From contig JAPYXD010000695.1 in the NCBI GenBank assembly GCA_030998225.1, positions 1,655,001-1,719,000 on the forward strand: 64,000 bases of DNA, read 5' to 3'. A model generated the notes under the pieces. It was not told the DNA's origin. It was given only the letters and a program-made list of their open reading frames with translations, and did not search any database. The stretch is from Diplolepis rosae. Its lineage: Eukaryota > Arthropoda > Insecta > Hymenoptera > Diplolepididae. Shown here in pieces: positions 25,554 to 37,072 of the stretch. The position numbers were made by a program, and so were the translations under genes. Within the stretch, counting starts at the first letter, position 1; each line of letters begins with the position of its first letter.

Positions 25554-26264
25554 GTGAATAAACGATACTAAACCAGAAAACACGGTGATATAAGTGTTAT
25601 GCAACTGTTGCAAAAATAGAGTAACGTGTTCTGTAAGAGGTTGATAACGGCTTGAGAAATAATCTTTTTTCGAGATACCAAAAAGTGTGTTAATTCCAAA
25701 ACAAGTTTTGTTAGGAAAACAATAATATTTGGTTGCATAAATTCCAACAAAATATTTTTGTTGATTTGACGCAACCGTTTTCGCAGTAGAAAATGTATCT
25801 TTCTCTATCTTTAACTTATAGACGTCTATTTGCTTGTATTCTACGTTTATTTGCATTGATCACTTCCTATCCTCATCTATTTACGCTAATCCTCCTGAAT
25901 TTCTTTTAAAATAAAGTGCTTTGACCATATTTTTCAATCCCTTATTTTTCTACACTTCATTTAATTATTTCAATACCATTTTATCCGTTTTACAATATAC
26001 TACCGCGTTTATCTTCTTGAGTTCTCATCTTTTTACCGATTGAAATTGATAGACAAAGAATGAGTTTGAATAGGAAGACGAGAATTGTTGAAGGTAGGCG
26101 TATTGTCAAGTTGCTCATGTGATAGAAAAGGGTAGATATAGATAGGTAAAGGGCTGAGAAAATGAAAGACATGGATAGGAGAAGGATTGATTTGGACACG
26201 AATATGTGCATAAATTTAAAATGATAGACGAGAAGTATTCCTGGATAAATTTATGGATAGAACA
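25554..26264. other. unassigned AT-rich region
   Basis: A 133-codon minus-strand frame (25455-25856) overlaps the end of the foldback arm and has no recognisable domain. Nothing else stands out. Confidence 0.35.
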
Positions 26265-26480
26265 GATTTTCTACTAGCGGGCCATAAAGTGGACTTTATT
26301 GCCCCGTGCGGGGGAAACAAATCCACTTTCTGACCCGCTAGTAGAAAAAAAATCGTGTGCAACACGGGAAAAACATTTATTTTACTCGTGTGGTTGTTAC
26401 CCTCGCTTTGCTCGGGCATCAAACTTCACACTCGCAAAATAAATTTTTTTTCCCTTGTTGCACAATGTACTATTTTCTAT
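26265..26480 (+). repeat. foldback repeat, family A, right half only
   Basis: Matches the right half of 1275-1835: CTACTAGCGGGCCATAAAGTG, CCCGCTAGTAGAAAAA, a CGTGTGCAACACGG palindrome-like block, then GTGGTTGTTACCCTCGCTTT and GGCATCAAACTTCACAC. The left arm is absent, so the copy is truncated. An overlapping 67-68 codon frame on each strand is by-product. Confidence 0.75.
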
Positions 26481-27879
26481 TCAGAAATTTCTATCATTTC
26501 CTTGTTTTTACTTTCAGCGAGGCTGTTACTTGAAATGTCATTCACATGCTTTCTGTAACAAATTCGTTAACCATTTTATAACAGCGTTACTGTGTACGAT
26601 GCTTAGAATTCTTGTGGTAATATTATAGTGATAAATAATAAAAAGCTGAACGAAATAAGATGTTCGGGTGACTACGTTTTTGAAATCATATTTCCTATAT
26701 TTTCCTGGGTCTTTAATTTAATTGGTTCCCTTTTCTGAGAGAATAAGAAAATAGAATTCACAAGTTTCTAGTATTATCTAATATCTAATAGGTGTATTAT
26801 ACTAAAATTTTCAAAAGAGAAGAAAATCTTTAATTCCTTAATGTTGATTCCAGGAAGTTACTGGTGTGATTTCAAGCTCATTTTTCCATTTTATCGAAAT
26901 AATTTTCTTTGAAATTTTGCAAAGTTTATAAGAATGAACACTCTTAGTTGATAATGCCCATTCTTTGAAGCTTTAGTTTCTACTGGAATATAATTATTTA
27001 TAATATTTTTGAAAAATGTTCCACAATATTGCATTGAAAAAAATTTTACAAGTTTAACTGTCCACGACTTTGGGAAAATTTTCCAAAACATTGTTCATAT
27101 TGTATCAATTTCTAATAACCTAATTCCAATAATTTCATCACTAATACATTGAAAAACGACTATAAGGTTACAAAACTATGTATAGATTATGGACGATTTT
27201 AAATTCTCTATACTGAAATTTTATATATATTGGTTAAGCACAAAAAGATTTTCTGGTATCTAAAAACAACAGATATGAACTCAATAGAGAAAGCAAGTTG
27301 TCACGAAAGTCTGAATTCGAAGCAACTGTACTAACTGTTAGTGACAGCTTCTATTAGCAATTCTACTTTCAAAGAGTAACTTTGTACTTGTTTACTAACA
27401 TGCTAGAATATTTATATAGTACACCGAAACGAAGACGTCAGTACTATCCTATTCGTTTCATCCAAATATGTAATTCCCTAATGCATAAAACGTGCTCACA
27501 AACATGTGCGCAATAAGTCTTTACTGAGTAAAGTTGAATACATATGAAATGATATTCTCCTTCTCTTCTCATATTGCAGTTTCAGAATTTCTCTCCTTTT
27601 TAGTTTCCCATTTTCCATTCCTTGACTCCACTGTATTCTGCGTTACGCTTCCTTGTCCTTCGGAATCGAATTGCATTCAAATGGTTCCGTTATGTTTTTC
27701 CCCTAAAAGACTTAATGAAAGCATATAACCATACTGCATTTTCTCTAATGGCTAATTTTCAATCCCAGAAATATTATTCAAATTTGTTTCCCTCCTAAAT
27801 AATTTCATGCAATGCAAATCTTTGTTTTATTTTCTACGTATTAAAAGAGGAAAATAAGTTCAAAGTTCATATCTGAATA
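26481..27879. other. unassigned AT-rich region
   Basis: No gene or repeat family recognised. Short frames near 26891-27091 and 27534-27728 have no motif. Confidence 0.4.
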
Positions 27880-27881
27880 TA

Positions 27882-28391
27882 CACCGAAAAATTTTTTTTT
27901 TCGAGAGTCAACTATCACCCATAGTTAAGTCTAACCTAGTTGAAATAACACGGATTCCTGTTTAAGAGAATCACGTACATATAGTTGAAAAAACCAATAT
28001 AAACCTTGTTACAGAGAAATAAAGAATTCTAGTTCAATTAACAATTAAATTCAATTAATATTGCTATGTTGTTATTACAAAACTCCGCTGTAAAAAGAAC
28101 ATCTTCTGTATTTATAACTTTTTCACTGTGTAAACAAAAATTTATTTTTGTCAATAATTCTTTAAAATCCACTTTTATCAATATAAATTTTGCTCTAGTA
28201 GATCATAAACGTAAAGTTGTTTATTGGTTACGTTTAATACATGCGCCTGAAAGGATCTGTTCGTCAAATCAACTTGCTTTCTTTGTTTTTCTTACTAAAC
28301 TTGAACTTTTTCATTTCAACTAGGATTGCAAAGTTGGCGCCTGTCCTAACTAGGCAAAATAGTATACGGGTACAAGGAATTTTTTTCGGTG
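27882..28391. mobile_element. TA-flanked miniature element with CACCGAAAAA ends
   Basis: It starts CACCGAAAAATTTTTTTT and ends AATTTTTTTCGGTG, giving short terminal inverted repeats. TA occurs at 27880-27881 and at 28392-28393. No coding capacity. The right TA is also the left TA of the adjacent deleted mariner, so one element appears to have inserted at the target duplication of the other. Confidence 0.55.
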
Positions 28392-28393
28392 TA

Positions 28394-29086
28394 CATGGTC
28401 TGTCGCAAAAGTTCCTAGACAAACCAAAAATAGCCAATACTAGTGGTAACATTTGTTTTATCATTTGGGAATTTAATTCTACACCCATCATGGATGTTGT
28501 GTCAAAATGTCATAACATTTGGATGTATAAAAACTGAATTATTACGCCTAATGTGACAGTACGTTTGAATCATCGGTCGAAAAATGAATTTTGAACATAG
28601 AGCCAATATTTTTTAATCTTGGTAAAACAGCTGCCGAGAAGCATCAAATGATGTAAAAAGTTTATGGTAATGAGTGTTTATCCCGTCCCACTATCTACAA
28701 GTGATTTAAATGATCAAATGGTCATCAGCTCATCAATCAACGATAATAACGGATTTTTTAACCAAAAATGGCATTTTGACTATCAACCATTCCCCGTATT
28801 CACCTGGTTTGGTTCCGTGCGATTTCTATTTGTTCGGAAAGTTACATTTGGCCATAAAAGGAAAACGTTATACAAACATTGATAATATCCAAAGGTCGAT
28901 GACGACCATCCAGAACATTATTTCTGCTGATGAAATAATAATGTCTTTCAATTTGCTTCTCGATCGTGCAAAGCGGTGTATTGAGTCTGAAGGGAACTAT
29001 TTCAAATAACATAAATCAACATTGCCAAAAGCATTTTTAGTTTTCTTGATTTTTAGCTTGTCTAGGAACTTTTGCAACAGATCTTG
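28394..29086 (+). mobile_element. internally deleted mariner element
   Basis: Terminal inverted repeats of about 40 bp: the left end CATGGTCTGTCGCAAAAGTT then CCTAGACAAACC; the right end is the reverse complement of CAAGATCTGTTGCAAAAGTT then CCTAGACAAGC. TA flanks both ends (28392-28393 and 29087-29088). The body keeps only the start and the end of a mariner transposase (see 28584-29009), so the 693-bp element cannot move on its own but has ends that a related transposase might recognise. Confidence 0.85.
28584..29009 (+). pseudogene. mariner transposase remnant (both ends, catalytic core deleted)
   Basis: The first ~150 bp read, with stops and a frame change, like a mariner N-terminal HTH (…LGKTAAEKHQMM*KVYGNECLSRPTIYK…, the conserved 'vYGe.alsr' region). 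A jump follows directly to the C-terminus: FLTKNGILTINHSPYSPGLV (28752 on), then PCDF, where the third catalytic Asp of the D,D34D triad lies, and an end resembling mariner 'cI..eGnYf' tails. The segment with the first two catalytic Asp residues is missing. The transposase cut and pasted DNA at TA sites; this copy is dead. Confidence 0.8.
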
Positions 29087-29089
29087 TAC

Positions 29090-31384
29090 TATTGAAGTTA
29101 TGTTAACAATGATATGGGGATTCAGATTGTTTCGATGATTTACAAAAGTGATTTATTTTTTAAGATGTTAGTAATTTTTCAATTTTATTATTTGTAAACA
29201 TTTTATCTGAATAATATGTGAAAACTATTCAAATCATCGAAATCACAAACATCATCAAAATATAACTGAGTACTTACTAATGATTTTCTCCATGTTTTGT
29301 ACTGGATCCGTAGTTTGTAAATTCATTTTTAGCTGCGGAGAATTGCAACAAGATTTCTGTTTTATATGATTTGACAGTTTATTAAAAATTCTTTTTACAA
29401 ATGCATGTCAGGCAATTGTCCTTTTACAGCTTTATGTCCGCAATCCCAGAATCATAAATCGAAGGGAATTGCGGTTGGCATGAAAGCTTTCCGAATACAG
29501 GCACAGGCTTGCTATATTAGCTCTCGTAGTTAGATTTTAGTTTAATGATTTCCGCCGGACAATGACTGCGGTAATAGCGTCCGAATCCTGTTCGCCTCGT
29601 TCCAACTGAGCACATTCTCCGAATGGTTCTGTGGCGTGGACCCGCGTATTCGCCTACACAACACATTTCTCCATGTGAACGTGTTCGCGATGTAAAGAGC
29701 TCTATGTTAAGTTTGTTACACAACCGATTTAATATGTAATTCAAATCAATTGCCACAAATACAACATTTGTTTCGAGAAAAGAAGTGTAATCAAATATTT
29801 AGACTGAGTTTCTATTCCTGACCACAGAACTTGTTCTTATAAAGATACATACACGTATAAATATATATATATATACATAAATAAAATATTTGTTACAATT
29901 CTATAACACGTTTTTGGGGGATCCTTATGTATAGAGTTAAAGATTAAAAGTTCCATTAGAAGTTCTTCGCCAACGTCTTCGTCATGGTTTTGGCGCTAAC
30001 GTATTTTAACTGCACAGGTTGTCATTCAAGGCCCCCTACAGGTACATCCTCTTTTTAAAACACGTGTGGTATCATGCCCCGTGTGGTACTTCTTTCACGG
30101 TCGAAGAACTTTCTTAACGACTGGCCACATGCAACGAATATATGATTTCCTTATGCCCACTGGCTGTTTTTCCTTTATCTTCTTACGATAGCTCAACTGC
30201 CTTTTAAAGTTTAACGAACGTACTGGTCATTCAGAATACGTTATACTAATAAGAATTTGAAAATTCTAAAACCACCTCACCGACCTTACACAACAACTAC
30301 GCAGATATAAAATTATAGGTTTATCAAACTTTATCTAAATTACTATAGAATCATTCAATATTAAAATTATGTATTTTAAAATTAAAATTACACTGTGAAC
30401 AATTTATGTTGAAATTTTACAGTAAATGTATCGGAATTTATTTCTAAAATATTTTATCATTTTTAATGACTCCTTAATCGGTAACGATTTTGATTACAAT
30501 GGACATATTAAGAAAATAATTTTTGTGGTTTTATTATTCGAGCCACTTTGGCATTATTTCATAAATTTTATGAACTATATTTAAATGAAAAATTTTGAGA
30601 GAACCAAAGAACATTAAATTCATGTTTAAAAACTTTTTTAAAACCCCAAACATTTTTAACAGTGTATTTTCACTGAACCCTGTGTCACTTTTTGATTCTC
30701 TAATTCAGAATTTAAGAATTTCTAGTCGATTAATGGATATATTTATATGTTTTAAAATGTGAAAGGTTGTAATTTGTGATAGTCACGTAAGTGATGGAAA
30801 CGCGTAGCAAACTCTCAAGATATATCGTTAAAAACTACCGAACCTAAGTAGCATTTATAACGAATCATCCAGAACTAACGGCTGTCTTAGATGCGTTCTA
30901 CCAAGTTCTATTAACGAGCATAAACTCTAAACGAGGGCTGCATCCTGAAAAATTGATTCTAGGTCCACGTGCTAAAACACCCACGTGCCATCTGTCGAAG
31001 AAGATAGGATAGACCCTTCTTTACTTTGTTCGTTTTTCGTTCATCACAAAACATTCCTCTTAGAAAACCACTTACCCTACCTTTCCAATACTAAAAGAAA
31101 AATGTTTTGATAAAAGCAATATCGGTTCAATAGCAAAAGTAACGGAAACTCTACATGAGTATTGAATCTATGATCTTTCTCACATTTTTTTATCATAATT
31201 CAATTTTTTATACGCACGGAGTTTTTTTATAAGTTCTTATAATTAGACTCTACTCAATAATGGGAAAATACAGTGAATGTACCAATTCCTGTATATTTAA
31301 TAATCATCACAAAAATATTTTTCTGTCTGAAATTGGTATATCCGGATACACGGAGAAAATAAATCTATTGCATTTGTTGAGTCG
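29090..31384. other. unassigned region
   Basis: No gene recognised. Two less AT-rich, non-repetitive stretches (29530-29700 and 29990-30130) stand out. The second holds two GTGTGGTA words 20 bp apart. A TA-dinucleotide run lies at about 29860-29874. The rest is AT-rich. Confidence 0.35.
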
Positions 31385-31665
31385 ATAAGATAAAATAGTG
31401 ATGTCATAAAATTTCTGTACATTTAACATATATTACAGTACGGTTTTTGGCTTCTTTGTAAACATAAAAGATTTATCGATAAGTATTACAGAAATGTCTG
31501 TTAAATTAAGATTTTGAAGATAGTTCCTTATTCTGTAAATTGAATAGGCATTTCTGTAGTATTTATCGACAAATCTGTTATGTTTACAAAAAAAGGGGTG
31601 AGTTGTACTAGAGTATTTGTTAGATCAACAGAAATTTTAAGCTCTTACTATTCTAATTTATGGAC
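31385..31665. repeat. palindromic repeat, family B (better copy)
   Basis: The left arm (AAAATAGTGATGTCATAAAA, TTTCTGTACATTTAAC, GTAAACATAAAAGATTTATC, TATTACAGAAATGTCTGTTA) is mirrored on the right by TTTCTGTAGTATTTATCGAC, AAATCTGTTATGTTTAC and AACAGAAATTTTAAGCTC. Arms are about 120-140 bp around a short spacer. The inner part matches 2478-2612. Non-coding; foldback miniature element inferred. Confidence 0.55.
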
Positions 31666-31794
31666 TCTGTAAAAAATGGTTCAAATCGGGTTCGAACTGG
31701 GCCTCACACCAAAAAGTAATTTACTTGTTCGAATGTAATAAATCGTTCTTGAGTTCAAAATGAGGAATGTGGATTCGTGATTTGTCTAAATAGC

Positions 31795-33027
31795 CAGGTG
31801 GAAAAGTCGGAGGCCAGACAGTATTTACAACCGGCGCAGTATTGTGCCAGCTGTAACCGAGGTGCAATGCTAGCATCCTCGGTGTGTCAAACATTGGCAT
31901 ATTACTGGCTTACTACTGGCGCGGTATTCTTTGGCAATACTGGTAAAAATTTGCAGTAGGGATATCATTGACAGTCGGCACTCTGCTGGTTTACTACGGG
32001 CGCAGTACTGATTACTATTACTGGCAAAATACCGATAAAGAAGGTGTGACAACCTTCAGAACAGTACTGGTTGAGTGCTGGCTGTATACAGAATCCAAAT
32101 ACTGGCTAAAAACCGACATAGAAGTCTTATCGACAGTTGTCACTCTACTGGTTTGGTACTGCCACTGTGCTGATCATTATTACTGGTCAAATACCGACCA
32201 GTGAGTTATGCCAACCTTCGGCACAGTACTGGCTTAGTGCTGGCTGTAAACAAAATCCATATACTGGCTATCAGCTGACATAGGAATCTCATTGACAGTT
32301 GGTGCTCAATTGGTTTACTACTGTTGCAGTACTGATTACCTTTACTGGCAAAATACCGACAAAGGAGGTATGCTAACCTTAGGCACAGTACTGGTTGGGT
32401 GCTGGCTGTATATAACACCCAAATACGGGCTATGAACCGACATGGAAGTCTCGTCGAAAGTTAGCATTCTACTTGTTTACTAATGCTGCAGTACTAATTA
32501 TCATTACTAGCAAATTGATGACGTACAACTTGCATAACCTTTAACTAATCTATTTTTGACACATCCATTCAAAATGTATTTTTATAAATAATTTCATAAT
32601 TATTTTTCGTTGAGTGTTCCATACATTTTTCAGTTTTTTTTTGCAAGAGAACTATATTTTTCAGTATAGAATATGAAATTTCAATAAGCTGTTTTCGATT
32701 CAATTTGTATAAATTTACTTTTAAACAGTATTGTAAAACTTAACGATCAATCTGGCTTTTAATATAGTTATACTAGAAGTTAGAATACTTTTTAAATTAC
32801 AAAATTTAACCAGATAAAATCCAGTCAGAATCGGCTGCTAGTATTCGACCAGTACTACTCTAAAGTACGAGCCCAGTACTGACTGCCAACTCCCAGCCGA
32901 ATTATAATTAGGGGTCTAACCAGTACTATGTCTGTATCCGTGCCGATATTTCACCAGTACCCTGCCAGTACCAGAAATCCGACGACGGTACTGGCGTGGT
33001 ATCGCGCCAGTAGTAAATTTCCACCTG
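31795..33027. mobile_element. non-coding element with CAGGTGGAAA ends and internal 162-bp tandem repeats
   Basis: The left end is CAGGTGGAAA (31795-31804) and the right end is its perfect inverse TTTCCACCTG (33018-33027). AATAG lies just outside both (31789-31793, one base from the end, and 33028-33032), a possible 5-bp target duplication. The inside is unusually GC-rich for this window and full of TACTGGC/GCCAGTA words in both orientations. A 162-bp tandem array fills 31840-32530. No protein is encoded (short frames on both strands just follow the repeat). I do not recognise the superfamily. Confidence 0.6.
31840..32530 (+). repeat. 162-bp tandem repeat, ~4 copies
   Basis: The motif GTACTGATTAYYWTTACTGG recurs at 32005, 32167, 32329 and 32491, exactly 162 bp apart each time. 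Each unit also has ACAGTACTGGYTNGKTGCTG, CCGACATRGAAGTCT and YGACAGTYRGYRCTC blocks. The last unit is more diverged, and a degenerate partial unit precedes the first. Regular spacing with point divergence suggests tandem duplication inside the mobile element. Confidence 0.85.
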
Positions 33028-33094
33028 AATAGGACCCTCACTGAACCCCGGATTTGAAAAATGAATCCTTTATTAAACAGAGTTTTCTTGACCC

Positions 33095-33395
33095 TAACAA
33101 CTTTAAAAATTTGAAGAATCTGAAAGTAATCGAATCCCCAAAACACAAAAAACACAACAAAATTTGGACCAAAATCACAAGTAGAAAAAACCTTGAGGAA
33201 ACAAACAAAAAAGGAGGAGGGAGGGAAAAGGAAGGAGGGGGTTTTGAAGGGTTGCCTTCTTTTTCCTTTCCTCCTTTTTTGTTTGTTTTCTCAAGGTTTT
33301 TTCTACTTGTGATTTTGGTCCAAATTTGGTTGTATTTTTTGTGTTTTGGGGATTCGATTACTTTGAGATTCATGAAATTTTTAATTGTGATTTTG
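33095..33395. repeat. foldback repeat, family D, copy 1
   Basis: Arms of about 140 bp (left from TTTAAAAATTTG near 33100, right to about 33390) share AGTAATCGAATCCCCAAAAC, ACCAAAATCACAAGTAGAAA and AACAAACAAAAAAGGAGG. The centre is a purine/pyrimidine switch (GGAAGG.. to ..CCTTTCC). Because of the palindrome, frames on both strands translate to almost the same Lys/Asn-rich peptide (117 codons +, 111 codons -), which is an artefact. A second copy is at 48342-48660. Confidence 0.8.
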
Positions 33396-33399
33396 TTTG

Positions 33400-34272
33400 G
33401 ACGTTGAGGGGAATCCGGGTTCGTAGTGATACAAGTTCGAGTTCAGGTTTAAAAACCTAATAACTTTCGTATTTCAAGCTTTTTTTTAAACTCAAGTGTC
33501 TTAAAGGCTTGGAAAATGTTTTAGGTACTTTGTTTAGGAGCGTCAATTATTGTTAGTCAATATTAGAGGAAATCGGAGGGTTTCTTGATTTTCTTGGCTG
33601 TGGTTCAATTATCACAAGATCTGGCAAATTGAGTCTTACATGTAAACTCAAGAGACCCTGAATACTATTCTTCAGAGGGTGGGTAGAATATGAGAGAAGG
33701 ACAAGATCTCAATCAAGATATGCTACTGGACACGAAATAGCAGTATCTTAGTACCACGTTATCGGCAAGAGGCTATCTTCATCCTCAATAATCTTCAAGG
33801 CTCATCGTACTTTCGGCGTAACGGATAATCGTGATTAAACGAATATCTCTCTCACTTAGCTCACTCAAAAGCTTTATGACATCATCAAAATCGCAATTTA
33901 ATTTCAGGACATAACGATGATTTTTTTTTTATTCAAAAATGAAGCTAACAAATGTATTTAATTAAACGGTATTAGCTTTGACTGTGCAGGTCAATTGTTC
34001 ATTCAAATTTTTTTTTCTTTTAACCACTTTATTCAAGTATTGAAAAACCACAGTGGCGGTGGGTGAGGGGGCTTCCAAAGTTTGGAAAATACATAGACAA
34101 ACAGCTATTACTAATTTGAATTCTTCACTTTTATATATTTTTACAATGAAAAGACAAATTTTAGGGAACATCCTGAGTAGAAATTTGGAATTGGTCCTCG
34201 AGAAAACCTGTTCAGATTTCCTCGTTTCTATCTGGGCCTTAAAGAGGAAATCTATCGAGAGCCTAGACTGGA
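33400..34272. other. unassigned region
   Basis: No gene recognised. The sequence directly right of the family-D foldback (GGGGAATCCGGGTTCG..) also follows copy 2, so the repeat extends to about 33455. Two 69-83 codon frames on opposite strands near 33962-34304 have no known domain. Confidence 0.35.
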
Positions 34273-35651
34273 CCCAGCAAACAAGTTATGTAACCGCTCC
34301 GTAACAAAAGGGTAACATAGTTATTTCTGGTTATGTAACGATTGTTATTTTTCAGTGATGTAATTGCTATATAACGGGAAGGTAACAATGTTATGTAAGA
34401 TTGTTACCGCGTGAAGATGTAAAAGATCAATAAAAGAGTGAATGTAACAATTCTGTAGCAGTGGGATGTATATGCTATAGAAAAACAATGTAAAATTCGT
34501 TCTCTAATTGTGTTACACACATGATCTGTAACAGTTTTGTCATAATGTTATGTAAGTAAACTGTTACCGCATTACTGTATAATTATGTAAGTCGTGTATA
34601 ATGTACATTAATAAAAGCTATGTAACAATGTGACAATTATTATTTAAGAATCATGTAACATTTGTTCTGTAGCTTGGTTGCCCGAATGATCTATAACAAT
34701 ATCGTTTCTTTGTTACGTAAGGGTAATGTAACAGTGTTACGGAATAGTTAAGTGAGTTGTATGTAATGTACATTAGTAACAGCTACGTAACAATGTTACG
34801 TAATTTTTATGTAAGAATCATCATTTCTATAACTTGATTACCTAAGGGTAACCTACCTAAGCTTTGTTACGTAAGGGTAATGTAACAATGTTACGGAATA
34901 GTTATGTTAGTTGTATATAATGTACATTAGTAACAGATACGTAACAGTGTGACATAATTTTTATGTGAGAATACTGTAACTTTGATTCTGTAACATGGTT
35001 ACGCGAATGACCTATAACACTTTCTTTGCAGTGTTACATAAGTGTACTATGACGGCATTACTATGCAGTGCTTCTCTGTAAGTTGTGTATGGTATAATGC
35101 ACGATATTATCAGATATGTAACAATCATGTAATATTATATATAGATATTTTAATTTCCCGAATACCGACATCAATAATAGTTGGAAAAATTAATAATTGT
35201 GGGTAATAACTTGTGTAAACTAAATTGCTCTTATGTTTCACATGCCCTTCGTATGGTATTCAGTAATCGACAAATAACACAAAGGTGCAAAATTTGATTC
35301 ACAGAAGTGAGTTGTGTATTATCAATATTTTATCATCGTATATCTGTTTAACATATCTCCGTTACATACTATTTACATATCGCTTTTACAAAACTTCTAT
35401 ATAACATAATTGCACAACACATATAGAACATATTTACATTGATGCTGCGTAACAATATAGCACATATGTTACATAACTCTGTTACAGACCCATTACATCA
35501 CAGCGTTACAGAGCTGTTATAGAACTAATTCATCACACAGTGTGTGACATTTTGCGTCACAGGTGACTCACCTGTAAGTCACCAGCTATGTAACGTGTTA
35601 TAATCTGTTACGTAACAGTTACATACATGTTATATAGCAGTGTTAGCTGGG
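34273..35651. mobile_element. non-coding element with CCCAGCWAACA ends and GTTAC-rich interior
   Basis: The left end CCCAGCAAACA (34273-34283) and right end TGTTAGCTGGG (35641-35651) are inverted repeats with one mismatch. The interior has dozens of GTTAC/GTAAC words. In the left half most read TATGTAAC, and in the right half most read GTTACATA, so the element is a loose, motif-level palindrome. Tandem units of about 155-164 bp are marked by ATGTACATTA at 34601, 34765 and 34920. No protein is encoded. Target duplication not resolved; superfamily unknown. Confidence 0.6.
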
Positions 35652-37072
35652 GATCGAGATGCCAACCTATATAATAGGTGCTTTCGAGATCAGCATTCGA
35701 GGACCTATTAAGAAGGCCTTATAAGAACCTAAAGAGACCCTCACGATACCAAGAGTAATGCGCTTGCGCCTTGGCGCAATTGCCTTTGGCGCGCTTATTT
35801 GAAATATTAAATTTACAACGTTTGTAAATTTTATCAAATAAAGAATTAATAATGAGCATTATTAATGTTTTCTTGAACATACAGTAATATAATTATTATC
35901 CATTGTACTTAAAAGTAAAATAATAATGAAATTTGTCAAAATACTGTCAATACGTATACATATAGTGAAGCAATGTTTACTTTCGGTATAAATAGGCAAT
36001 TTCTACGCGGGATTTTCAAGCGGAAAAATATACACTCCGTTGTATATTTGAAAATGACCCTATTTCTTATTATTATTTAGGAGAAAAAGACCCGAGGTGA
36101 AAAATTCGAAGTTCAGAAAAGCTATTCGCCTGCATAATTATTAAATGTATTAAGGATAGTTCAATAATTGTTCAATTCGTTTTGAGCAAGGATTTAAATC
36201 TTTTTATAGGTTTAAATACCCATTAATAAAAATATTTTAGCTTTCCAGATTTACACGAAAGATAATTTGTTATTGCTTTATTTGATCAATTAAAGGTCCA
36301 TTTATATGTAGCGCGGTGTTATTCATTGGCATTGAAAAAAGCTGTAAATTTTTCTTTTTAATTTGTGAAAGCGGTGTATCGTTAAATCTTTTGACTTGTT
36401 TTTTAAACTGGTGGGAGGTGCAACGGCATTTGGTACGTTGGAGTACGATGCGGTTGCTGTGGGTACTCACTTTAATCCGCGGGAAAAAAAGGAGGGATGT
36501 AAATCGATGAAAAGTCCCGACCCAAGCGGGAAAAGTGTCGGTGACACGCGAGTGGAAAATGAGATATTAATATCTTCCATTCGGTTTCGATTTTCTGGAA
36601 AAACGGTTGATGGAGATAAAATTACCACCAACAAAGAACATTGTCATAATAAATCAGTCGCATAGTAGCATAATATACATGTAGTATATTAAATTATTAT
36701 TGATGCATACTTCTATACATGACAAACATATACACCCGCTTATAATGTTCTATTATATTTTGACTCAGTTTTTTTATTTTATGTAAGATTATTTCGTGCT
36801 GTAACATTTTTTATGACAATGTGAACATTTCTATGAAAATAATAGTATAAAATCATAAGAGATATAATTTTAGTGTTTGCAAAAACATGATGAAACAGAT
36901 AAAAACGCATGTACATCGAGAAATTTTCTTCCATTTCAGCGGAAATTTATGTCTGAATTATAATCATAATCTCATTAATATTAAATAATCTCATTATTAT
37001 GATTTAAGCAAGAATATTAACTGAATTAATGTGTTTAATTTATCTAAACAATTCTTCGATCTTACAAAAACA
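35652..37072. other. unassigned region
   Basis: Contains a short GC-rich block with GCGC palindromic words (35760-35800) and otherwise AT-rich DNA. Frames of 64-89 codons at 36270-36665 overlap on both strands and show no domain. Confidence 0.35.

Noticed and set aside
25455..25856. 133-codon minus-strand frame
   Set aside because: Straddles the right end of the 3.1-kb foldback arm and unique DNA; no domain and no splice context.
30060..30095. Paired GTGTGGTA words as Runt-type binding sites
   Set aside because: Two short words are expected by chance in 64 kb and nothing else in the stretch supports regulation.
31777..32418. Several 60-78 codon frames on both strands
   Set aside because: They follow the 162-bp tandem unit (54 codons) inside a non-coding element and appear on both strands.
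33038..33407. 117- and 111-codon frames on opposite strands
   Set aside because: Both arise from the family-D foldback palindrome and encode the same low-complexity Lys/Asn/Phe-rich peptide.
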